Shown in pieces: positions 1-5,892 of a DNA stretch of 16,540 nt. Numbering within the stretch: position 1 is the stretch's first letter; each line of letters opens with the position of its first letter. Below the pieces are notes generated by a model, which was given only the letters and a program-made list of their open reading frames with translations, did not search any database and was not told the DNA's origin. The stretch spans positions 1 to 16,540 of the forward strand of contig CAZICW010000035.1 in assembly GCA_964537995.1 (NCBI GenBank), given 5' to 3'. The stretch is from JAFLUQ01 sp964537995 (GTDB taxonomy: Bacteria > Bacillota > Clostridia > UMGS1883). Position numbers and translations under genes: made by a program.

Positions 1-159
1 GGCTATGGCGCGGACGGCGAATACTTGGGCTTTGCCAAGGTTGAAGACGGCTATACGCAGCTCAACGGAGACGTAAGAACCGTCAAGGTTTTCGCTTGGG
101 AAAGCCTTGAATCCATGAAACCCCTTTGCGCGGCAAAGGAAGCCGCGGTAGAGCGATAA
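1..159 (+). CDS. C-terminal end of a plus-strand protein, probably secreted (partial)
   Basis: The first frame is open from the left edge to a TAA at 157-159 and gives 52 residues, so the start lies outside the window. The tail contains VKVFAWESLESMKPLC. From memory, a V-K-[AV]-F-x-W-[DN/E]-S-[LF]-x-x-M-K-P-L type ending recurs at the C-terminus of extracellular, often Big_2 or dockerin-containing, proteins of Clostridia, where it closes a small beta-rich module. This assignment is recollection of a motif, not a database match. It is the only plus-strand gene seen and it converges on the tRNA gene at 283-359. The hairpin at 245-279 could also stop its transcription, although that stem has two C.A mismatches when read on this strand. 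The function of the whole protein cannot be told from this fragment. Confidence 0.6.
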   Translation, partial: GYGADGEYLGFAKVEDGYTQLNGDVRTVKVFAWESLESMKPLCAAKEAAVER

Positions 160-244
160 AAACGAAACTTTTTTGAACGGTTTTGGCAGCGCGGAAGATA
201 TGTTTTCGGATACGGCTTTTGCGCGATGAAGCTTCCGGCAAAAG

Positions 245-279
245 AAAAACTCCGCAACCTCAACGGTTACGAAGTTTTT
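245..279 (-). terminator. Intrinsic terminator of the tRNA-Pro gene
   Basis: On the minus strand two 15-base arms, 279-265 and 259-245, pair along their whole length around the 5-base loop GTTGA, including two G.U wobbles. The right arm ends in TTTTT, and more T-rich sequence follows (TTTTTCTTTTG). On the plus strand the two wobbles become C.A mismatches, so the hairpin is designed for minus-strand RNA. It begins 4 bases after the encoded CCA of the tRNA. Confidence 0.75.
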
Positions 280-282
280 CAA

Positions 283-359
283 TGGTCTGAGTGGGGAGAC
301 TTGAACTCCCGGCCTCTTGAACCCCATTCAAGCACGCTACCAAACTGCGCTACACCCAG
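283..359 (-). tRNA. tRNA-Pro (anticodon GGG)
   Basis: The minus strand folds into a complete cloverleaf of 77 nt with the CCA end encoded. The acceptor stem CTGGGTG pairs with CACTCAG with one G.U, followed by discriminator A and CCA. The D stem is GCGC/GCGT with the loop containing GG. The anticodon stem CTTGA/TCAAG encloses the 7-base loop ATGGGGT, which places T at position 33 and GGG at 34-36. The variable loop is 5 bases, and the T stem GGGAG/CTCCC carries the loop TTCAAGT. GGG reads proline codons CCC and CCU. It is a single-gene transcript with its own promoter (378-406) and terminator (245-279). Confidence 0.95.
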
Positions 360-377
360 ATTTTTCACTGCCTTGTT

Positions 378-406
378 AGTATACAATAAAACAAGAGGTT
401 TGTCAA
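378..406 (-). promoter_or_regulatory. Sigma-A promoter of tRNA-Pro
   Basis: On the minus strand there is TTGACA (406-401), a 17-base spacer and TATACT (383-378). The -10 box lies about 19 bases upstream of the tRNA 5' end, so the primary transcript would carry only a short leader. The -35 matches consensus 6/6 and the -10 matches 5/6, as expected for a stable-RNA gene. Confidence 0.85.
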
Positions 407-408
407 GT

Positions 409-434
409 CCTTTTTTTAAATTTTTTGAAAAAGG
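409..434 (-). promoter_or_regulatory. AT-rich UP-like element and inverted repeat upstream of the tRNA promoter
   Basis: Two bases beyond the -35 box lies a block of A and T tracts bounded by CCTTTTT and AAAAAGG, a 7-bp inverted repeat with a 12-base AT-only-but-one loop. Position and composition fit an UP element that binds the alpha subunit of RNA polymerase. It could equally be a weak hairpin ending transcription from the gene at 569-2554. The sequence alone does not separate these. Confidence 0.4.
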
Positions 435-485
435 CAGACGAATCGCGCAAAAAACTTCCTCGGCTTTTCCGTTTTCTAAAACGCC

Positions 486-526
486 CGGCAAGAAAAAATT
501 TTCGCAATCGGGATTTTTTCTTGCCG
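486..526 (-). terminator. Strong hairpin after the glucosaminidase gene
   Basis: A perfect 14-bp inverted repeat (CGGCAAGAAAAAAT at one side, its complement at the other) with a 13-base loop lies 43 bases downstream of the stop at 569. The U-run sits inside the stem next to the loop rather than after a GC stem, so it is not a textbook terminator. It may mainly act as a 3' mRNA barrier. Confidence 0.45.
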
Positions 527-568
527 CTACGCGTTTTAAGCGAACGAAAGAGGAATATTTCGGCGAGA

Positions 569-2554
569 TTAAATTTTAGTCTGTTCTTGCTCCGTCGCTT
601 CGGCTTGCCCGGTTTCCGTATTATCCTCCGAGGCTTCGGCAAATTCCTCGGACGGCGCCGCTTCGGGCAAAGCCGCCTCAGTCTCGGAAACTTCGGCGGT
701 TCCATCCGTGATTTCGGCGGCTTCCTCCGTTTCGCCGGCTGTTTTTTCGGAAGCCTGTTCCTCAGATACCTCCGTTTGAGTACCGTCCGCCGCTTCCGCT
801 GCCGCTTCGGCAGCTTCTTCCACGATTTCTTCTTCGATTTTTTCTTCGATTTCTTCGGGCGGCGCGGCATATGCCGTATCGGGATTGGGCACCGGAGAAA
901 CATCCGGGACATAACCCGTATAAGTACCGCTGTAAACGGGAATTTCAAATATAAGAAGGCAATTGCTGTTGCCGATTATCGCAGCCATTATATACGACTG
1001 CTTGACTGCCCAGCCGACGTCTGTCGCGTATTGATGGGAACCCGGCGAGAACGGATTCCAGCGCATTTTATAAAGGGTGTTCTGGCGGCTTTTGCTTCGA
1101 TAGATATAGTTTTGCGCTATCCACTCCGCGCCTCCCTTTATTGCGGCTTCGGGCGTCGTCCAGCCCTGAGAATAAGCATACGACGCGCCGCCCATGAGGG
1201 CGTTTCCGTCGTAGGCGCCGATGCCGAACATATTGTAAACCGTGCAGCCGTTAAATTCAACGCCCATGGCGAGCCGAGATTTTCCGTTGCCTGTTTCAAG
1301 GCAGGAATGCGCGACAAGATATGCTTCGCTGACGCCGTATTCATTCGCCGCGTCAATGAAGGTCTGCCCCATTCCGCTGAGAATCCCCTTGTTCTTAAGA
1401 TATGTATTCAGCTCGTCCGCCGTCATATTGTTCGGAACGGAAAGGTCAAGAAACTGATATTTTGCCGTTCCTTCGCAATAGTTTTCGGGATTGACGTACC
1501 GCGCCACCTCGCTCGGCTGCGCAAGCGTCGTAAGTCCGGAAGCGGAAATATTATAAAAGCCGCACTGAATGTCAAGCATGGAATCGAGCGTTCGCGGCAC
1601 ACTGACATAATTCGTAAAGCTTCCGCTTTTCTGCTGCTTTTGCTCGGAAATATCGGGAGCGTTTTCCGCTTCGGCGGCGGTTTCTTCCTCAAGAACATGA
1701 ACAACACATTCCGCCGACGCGCAGCCGTCCCGAGACATGGCGTAAACCACCGCCGTACCGACGGCAAACGGGGTTATCGCCCCCATAGAATCGACGCCGA
1801 CAACATTCCAGTCCGAACTGTCCCAGATAAGAGATTTGTTCGTCGCGTTTTCGGGGTAAACTGCGGCTGAAAGCAAAATCGGCGCGCTGTCCTCGCGAAT
1901 ATAAATTTCAGGCAGCGAAAATTCCACGCCGGAAACGCCTATGCTGACCGTGACAAGGCATTTTGCCGACGCCATTCCGTCGCCCGACACCGCCGCGACA
2001 TACGCTTCGCCTTCGCCCACCGCGGTGAGCAGACCGTCCTCAACCGTGACGACGTTTTCGTCGGAGCAAGACCACACAATATCCTTTACCGTTACATTTT
2101 CGGGCAGAATTTCCGCCGTGAGCAAAGCCTCGGCTTCCGCGCCGACGCAGAGGGAAACGCTTTCGGTATTCAGCTTAAGCTCCTCGGCATAGACGACCTC
2201 GTTTTCGCTTCCGCCTATCATGCGTATCAGCGAAAACACATCCTCGGCGGACAGCCTCCCGTCGGCGTTCATATCCGCCGCGGTAAAATTTTCGGAATTT
2301 TCATTTTCGCCGAAGGACAGCCTCGCAAGACCGAACACATCCGACGTGCTGACAATTCCGTCGCCGTTTACGTCGCCCATGCGTATGTACGCGGGATTGC
2401 TGCCTGTGACGTAGCTTCCGAAGCGGAACAGCATACACAGACAAACCGCGCCCGCCGCAAAATATTTGACCGACGGAATTTCGCCCGCCGCCGTTTTTAT
2501 TTTACGAAAAAAAGGCTTAACCCTTTTAAACAGCTCCTTAATCTCTGTTTTCAA
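569..2554 (-). CDS. Membrane-anchored endo-beta-N-acetylglucosaminidase (GH73) with dockerin repeats and two Big_2 domains
   Basis: A 661-residue cell-wall hydrolase that should cleave the GlcNAc-MurNAc backbone of peptidoglycan outside the cell. In order: a basic cytoplasmic start and one membrane segment (about 29-48); two dockerin type I/EF-hand-like repeats (60-82, with D61-N63-D65-S69-D72, and 93-115, with D94-N96-D98-S102-D105); two bacterial Ig-like Big_2 domains (about 124-203 and 208-287); a linker; a glucosaminidase domain (about 370-530) with the likely catalytic Glu420 in HSCLETGNGKS and the family motif YNMFGIG at 440-446; and an acidic Glu/Ala-rich low-complexity tail of about 95 residues. 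The start is TTG, 9 bases after AGGAAG; no ATG lies before residue 41. It has its own consensus promoter and appears monocistronic. The catalytic domain is clear; which module binds what is inference. Confidence 0.88.
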   Translation of the reverse strand: MKTEIKELFKRVKPFFRKIKTAAGEIPSVKYFAAGAVCLCMLFRFGSYVTGSNPAYIRMGDVNGDGIVSTSDVFGLARLSFGENENSENFTAADMNADGRLSAEDVFSLIRMIGGSENEVVYAEELKLNTESVSLCVGAEAEALLTAEILPENVTVKDIVWSCSDENVVTVEDGLLTAVGEGEAYVAAVSGDGMASAKCLVTVSIGVSGVEFSLPEIYIREDSAPILLSAAVYPENATNKSLIWDSSDWNVVGVDSMGAITPFAVGTAVVYAMSRDGCASAECVVHVLEEETAAEAENAPDISEQKQQKSGSFTNYVSVPRTLDSMLDIQCGFYNISASGLTTLAQPSEVARYVNPENYCEGTAKYQFLDLSVPNNMTADELNTYLKNKGILSGMGQTFIDAANEYGVSEAYLVAHSCLETGNGKSRLAMGVEFNGCTVYNMFGIGAYDGNALMGGASYAYSQGWTTPEAAIKGGAEWIAQNYIYRSKSRQNTLYKMRWNPFSPGSHQYATDVGWAVKQSYIMAAIIGNSNCLLIFEIPVYSGTYTGYVPDVSPVPNPDTAYAAPPEEIEEKIEEEIVEEAAEAAAEAADGTQTEVSEEQASEKTAGETEEAAEITDGTAEVSETEAALPEAAPSEEFAEASEDNTETGQAEATEQEQTKI

Positions 2555-2589
2555 CGCAAAACACTTCCTAAGAGAAAAACATTGTTTTT

Positions 2590-2618
2590 ATTATAGTCAA
2601 TCGGTCCTGTTTTGTCAA
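2590..2618 (-). promoter_or_regulatory. Consensus sigma-A promoter of the glucosaminidase gene
   Basis: The minus strand reads TTGACA (2618-2613), 17 bases, TATAAT (2595-2590), matching both hexamers 12/12. It lies in the 114-base gap after the gene at 2669-3472. The expected start of transcription is about 30 bases upstream of the TTG start codon. Confidence 0.88.
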
Positions 2619-2668
2619 TATAAGTCACAATAAATTAACAAATTTGCAACAAAAAGCGGCGCGGCGGA

Positions 2669-3472
2669 CTATCCCCTGAAATTTATTTCGTCCATAAGCT
2701 TGGCGTATTTTTTGCCGGCAACGGCTTTTTTTTGTTTCGCGAGACGCAGAGACAGCCTTACAAGACCGGTTGCCGAAACAACGGCGGCGCCGAGCAAAAG
2801 CCCGACAAAAAACCCGACCGCCGCGGCGGCTTCACGTCCGAGCGGCAGAGCGCGCCCTGCGGCTGTTTTTCCTATTTCGGCGAATGCGGCTTTTATGTTT
2901 TCAATGTCGGCGGCAGCTCTTTCCTCGGCATTTTCATCGGGAACAACGCTTTCATCGGTAAGAATCGAGATTATATTCTCGCAATACTCGGCTTCAAAGT
3001 CTTTTTCGGCGGCAGAAACGCTGCTTTCCAAATAATCGCGCATTCTGTCGGAATAAGCCGAAGCAGCGCCGACCTCGGCGCTGTGGCGCGCCTGCCACGC
3101 AAGCGCTTTCAATGCCTCCGCCTCAGCCCTTGCCTTGTCCGCCCGCGACCGATATGTTTTCAGGAGAGAATCCATATCCTTTGCGACCTTATCGTTAAGA
3201 ATATCGGCTATCGCTACGGAAATTTGGTATTTCTGAAGATTGTCAAAGCACTCGGCGTATTGTGTGTCCGAATATGCCTCGGCACAGTCGTTCAGAAGCT
3301 CGGCGTCGGTCAGATATTCCCCCGTAAGCTCCGGCAGCGGCACGGCAAATTCCCCGCCGCTGTTTTCAAGCACGACGGCGGCGGCAAAAAACGCCACGGC
3401 AGTAATTATCGCGGCGGCGGCAATTACGAAGCGTCCGCCGTAAAGTATGCGGAAAACATCTCTCCCGTTCAT
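2669..3472 (-). CDS. Unrecognised two-pass membrane protein with a helical outer domain (PCP/Wzz-like topology)
   Basis: A 267-residue protein I do not recognise. It has a short cytoplasmic start, a membrane segment at about 14-35, an outside region of about 175 residues that is Ala/Glu/Lys/Arg-rich and likely helical with coiled-coil character (about 95-165), a second membrane segment at about 214-236, and a basic cytoplasmic tail ending near KYAKLMDEINFRG. Two membrane helices flanking a helical outer domain, with a proline just before the Gly-rich second helix, resemble chain-length determinant (Wzz/YveK) proteins. I see no decisive family motif, so that is only a topology comparison. The start is ATG, 7 bases after GGAGG, and overlaps the stop of the upstream gene (ATGA), so translation is probably coupled. 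It is the last gene of the LOG operon. Confidence 0.75.
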   Translation of the reverse strand: MNGRDVFRILYGGRFVIAAAAIITAVAFFAAAVVLENSGGEFAVPLPELTGEYLTDAELLNDCAEAYSDTQYAECFDNLQKYQISVAIADILNDKVAKDMDSLLKTYRSRADKARAEAEALKALAWQARHSAEVGAASAYSDRMRDYLESSVSAAEKDFEAEYCENIISILTDESVVPDENAEERAAADIENIKAAFAEIGKTAAGRALPLGREAAAAVGFFVGLLLGAAVVSATGLVRLSLRLAKQKKAVAGKKYAKLMDEINFRG

Positions 3473-4071
3473 TTTTCATCCTCCCGTACATAGCCGCGCT
3501 TTAAGGCAAAGCGCTTTGAAAAATAAAGAGCGACGCCAAGCAAACCGACGGCCGCCGCAAAGCCCGCGGCATCGGCGGCGGCACGCGCGGAGGGGCGTTT
3601 TTCCTTTTCGGTCAGCCTGTCTTCAAGCTCCCGAGCATGGGCGGTTACGGCTTCATCGGACGTAAGCCTTTCAAGATAAGCTTCGTTGCGGCGAATTTCC
3701 GCCTGTATTTCATTGGCAAGTCTCGCGCTTTCGTAGGCTTCCTCCGAAATTTGCTCCGACTCTCCGACCGGCTTTGATTTATCCCAATTTTCATAGGTTT
3801 CGGTTTTTATGAACTGAGAATAGTCGAGCGGCTGCTTCCGAAGATTGAGCATATAATTCCTTATGTACAGGCGGCGGGTTTCCGCCCTTGTGTCCTTTGC
3901 CGCTCCGCTCCCGTAAACATAATCGAGCAGCTCCTCCGCGGCGGAAGCCGTTTCACTGTCGGCGGCACGCATGAGAGCCTCGTCCGCCGTTTGCAGATAA
4001 TCGGCCGAAGCCGGAGCCGCAAGCAGCGCAAGCAACACCGCGGCGGCGCAAATCGGTTTTATTTTTTTCAA
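3469..4071 (-). CDS. Unrecognised exported protein with C-terminal membrane anchor
   Basis: A 200-residue protein of unknown function. A signal peptide with a KK-K start and Leu/Ala core fits cleavage after Ala23 (ASA/D). The outer part (24-165) is charged and predicted mostly helical, with a run of heptad-like charge at about 105-160. A single membrane helix follows (about 166-184), then a basic cytoplasmic tail SKRFALKRGYVREDEK, giving an outside domain on a C-terminal anchor. The start is TTG, 7 bases after GAGGG, and only 3 bases separate it from the LOG gene. It overlaps the next gene by ATGA. The two outer proteins are therefore made together and may form a complex; this is inference from spacing only. 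Confidence 0.75.
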   Translation of the reverse strand: MKKIKPICAAAVLLALLAAPASADYLQTADEALMRAADSETASAAEELLDYVYGSGAAKDTRAETRRLYIRNYMLNLRKQPLDYSQFIKTETYENWDKSKPVGESEQISEEAYESARLANEIQAEIRRNEAYLERLTSDEAVTAHARELEDRLTEKEKRPSARAAADAAGFAAAVGLLGVALYFSKRFALKRGYVREDEK

Positions 4072-4074
4072 TTT

Positions 4075-4656
4075 TTATCCCTCTTTTAAATCCTTGACGG
4101 AAAAATCACAGTCTCCGCACTCTTCGGCATAGCTTACCGCCCTTTCCGCGTCGTCGGTGCAGGTATAAAGCGCGAGGCATTTTTGGGTTACAAAGCCTTT
4201 TTTCGCGGCATTTTCCAACGTCGCGGCAAGCTCGTCGTAGTAGCCGTTCACGTTATAGATAACAATCGGCTTTTTGTGGCGTCCAAGCTGTTTAAGCGTG
4301 AGTATTTCAAAAAATTCCTCGTATGTTCCGATTCCGCCCGGCGCAATTATAAAGGCGTCGGAAAAATCCTCCATGAGCTGCTTGCGTTCACGCATATTTT
4401 CCGTAAAGGTAAGCTCGTCGCAGCCTGTATATATGGCTTCTATATGCTCGTCCTTAAAGAAGGCGGGAATTATTCCGTGGATTTTTCCTTTTCCCCGTGA
4501 AGCGCCCCTCGCGACAGCCCCCATAAGTCCGTTGTCGCCCGCGCCGAAAATCAATGTGTGTCCGCGCGAGGCAATAATTTCGCCGAGCCTTTCAGCGGAA
4601 TCAAAATATATTCTGTCAATTCGCGGCGACGACGCGCCGTATACGCAAATGTTCAT
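4075..4656 (-). CDS. LOG-family (TIGR00730) nucleoside 5'-monophosphate phosphoribohydrolase
   Basis: A 193-residue Rossmann-fold protein of the LOG/YvdD family, whose members cleave the ribose 5-phosphate bond of N6-modified or ordinary purine nucleoside monophosphates, releasing free base. Visible signatures are the N-terminal strand NICVYGASS, the nucleotide loop FGAGDNGLMGAVA (37-49), MRERK (88-92) and the catalytic loop PGGIGTYEEF (106-115) with the expected Glu pair. The first loop has Ala39 where most relatives have a third Gly, a mild deviation. Length is normal for the family. ATG start, 9 bases after AAGGAG. It heads a three-gene operon with two envelope proteins whose link to base release is not obvious. 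The family is certain; the physiological substrate is not. Confidence 0.92.
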   Translation of the reverse strand: MNICVYGASSPRIDRIYFDSAERLGEIIASRGHTLIFGAGDNGLMGAVARGASRGKGKIHGIIPAFFKDEHIEAIYTGCDELTFTENMRERKQLMEDFSDAFIIAPGGIGTYEEFFEILTLKQLGRHKKPIVIYNVNGYYDELAATLENAAKKGFVTQKCLALYTCTDDAERAVSYAEECGDCDFSVKDLKEG

Positions 4657-4687
4657 TCCATGCAGCTCCTTGTAATTTATACGTCTT

Positions 4688-4716
4688 AGTTTATCTCAAT
4701 CCGCGGCCCGTGTCAA
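4688..4716 (-). promoter_or_regulatory. Sigma-A promoter of the LOG operon
   Basis: The minus strand has TTGACA (4716-4711), 17 bases and TAAACT (4693-4688), 31 bases upstream of the ATG at 4656. The -35 is perfect and the -10 matches 4/6. It lies in the gap after the terminator of the XerD-like gene. Confidence 0.78.
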
Positions 4717-4805
4717 TGAAAATTATGTAAATTTTAAGTTTCTTTTTCGCGCCAAGAGAGAGGGACGGAAAATATTTGCGGTATTCAGAGTGTTTTCTTA
4801 CACCT

Positions 4806-4846
4806 AAAAAACGCGCCGCCGAGAATTACGCTCTCGGATGGGCGCG
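4806..4846 (-). terminator. Intrinsic terminator overlapping the end of the XerD-like gene
   Basis: On the minus strand an outer stem CGCGCC/GGCGCG and an inner stem CCGAGA/TCTCGG, separated by a small internal loop (CAT opposite C), close the loop GCGTAAT and are followed by TTTTTT. The TAA stop codon of the gene lies in the hairpin loop, and the left arm is coding for the final residues. Confidence 0.88.
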
Positions 4847-5716
4847 ATTATACGCTTTTTTAATTCTTTCCTTCAGCATATTGCTGTAAATTTTGGCTGA
4901 AAGCTCATCGTTATAGCCGAGCATTTCGGAAACGTCACGAAACTCGGCGCCGTTTTGAAGGAGATGCATTGCGAACGAATGGCGCAGGGTTTGAGGCGTG
5001 ACAAGCTTTTTAATTCCCGCCTTGGCTATGTAGCATTTCATTATTTTCCAAAAGCCCTGCCGCGTCATCGGCTTACCCTGACAGTTCACAAAAAGGGTTT
5101 TCACTTTTTTGCTCTCAACCATATCTTCGCGCACATAGGAAATATAGTCGCCGACAGCCTTTTCCGCCGCCGCGCCTATCGGTATTACGCGCGACTTTGT
5201 CTTTCCTCTGCAAATCAGGCTGCCGTCGTTTAAATTTACGTCTTTCAGTTCAAGCGAGATAAGCTCGGAGACCTTCATTCCCGTAGCGTAAAGCAGCTCC
5301 AGCATCGCCCTGTCGCGTATCCCCTTCGGATCGTCGGATTTGGGCAGAGACAAAAGCTTGTTTACCTCCGCGGGAGAAAGAATCACCGGCGGCTTTCTGC
5401 TCTGCTTGGGGAGATTAAGCTCCGTTCCCGGATTATTGTCAATCAAGCCGCGCGCATTCAAATAATCGTAAAAGCTGCGTATCGACGCTACGCTCCGCAG
5501 CACCGTGGCGTTCGATTTTCCGTTTTCGGTCATGCTTTTAAAATAACCGTCGAGCCGCTCAGCCGTGACCTCAAGGCAATCCTCGTCCGATTTGAAATTC
5601 ATGTTAGCAAAATAAAGCGTGGCGTCACGGCGGTATGAAACAACCGTATTTTCGCTGAAATTCCTTACATTTTTTAAATAATCGGTAAATTCGTCTATCA
5701 GCTTGCTCAATTTCAA
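4826..5716 (-). CDS. XerD-like tyrosine recombinase with altered active site
   Basis: A 296-residue protein collinear with XerD: a SAM-like N-terminal DNA-binding domain (about 1-85), a catalytic domain (about 107-290) and the XerD-typical C-terminal HPRA. By alignment of motifs with XerD (R148, K172, H244, R247, H270, Y279), this protein keeps Lys172, Arg245 and the nucleophile Tyr277, but has Lys148 in YATGMKVSEL, Gln242 in TPQTLRHSF and Tyr268 in EMLGYND. So three of six pocket residues are changed while the reading frame is intact. Strand exchange may be weak, altered or lost; chromosome-dimer resolution cannot be assumed. The start is uncertain: TTG at 5716 lies only 4 bases after GAGG, and TTG at 5710 (MSKLIDEF) lies 10 bases after it. 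The gene stands 176 bases from its upstream neighbour and ends in its own terminator. Confidence 0.88.
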   Translation of the reverse strand: MKLSKLIDEFTDYLKNVRNFSENTVVSYRRDATLYFANMNFKSDEDCLEVTAERLDGYFKSMTENGKSNATVLRSVASIRSFYDYLNARGLIDNNPGTELNLPKQSRKPPVILSPAEVNKLLSLPKSDDPKGIRDRAMLELLYATGMKVSELISLELKDVNLNDGSLICRGKTKSRVIPIGAAAEKAVGDYISYVREDMVESKKVKTLFVNCQGKPMTRQGFWKIMKCYIAKAGIKKLVTPQTLRHSFAMHLLQNGAEFRDVSEMLGYNDELSAKIYSNMLKERIKKAYNRAHPRA

Positions 5717-5892
5717 TCGTCCTCTGTTTAAAATAAATTTACGGCTTTTATTTTACAATAAACCGACTTAAAAATAAATAGCAGATATTCACTAAAATAT
5801 GATATTTTTTTTGGGCGCAATTGTATGTTTGATTCAATGTGACGTTAATATGTACAAATATCCCGCCGGCAAATATATAACGGAAAAAATCC

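Noticed and set aside
216..244. Inverted repeat CTTTTGC/GCAAAAG with a 15-base loop, considered as a terminator for the plus-strand partial gene
   Set aside because: It is followed by an A run, not a T run, on the plus strand, and partly overlaps the tail of the tRNA terminator.
425..1870. A 481-codon open frame on the plus strand opposite the glucosaminidase gene
   Set aside because: Its translation is Arg/Phe/Leu-rich with no domain or repeat logic and it mirrors the codon bias of the Glu/Ala-rich gene on the other strand, which has clear domains, a ribosome binding site and a consensus promoter.
2732..3493. A 253-codon plus-strand frame opposite the two-pass membrane protein
   Set aside because: No ribosome binding site and no recognisable protein features; the minus-strand gene has signal-like and membrane segments and ATGA coupling to its neighbour.
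4826..5716. Mobile-element integrase, hinting at an integrated element in the window
   Set aside because: The protein has XerD size and the XerD HPRA ending; there are no flanking direct repeats, phage or conjugation genes, and the tRNA-Pro gene 4.5 kb away shows no attachment-site duplication in the window.
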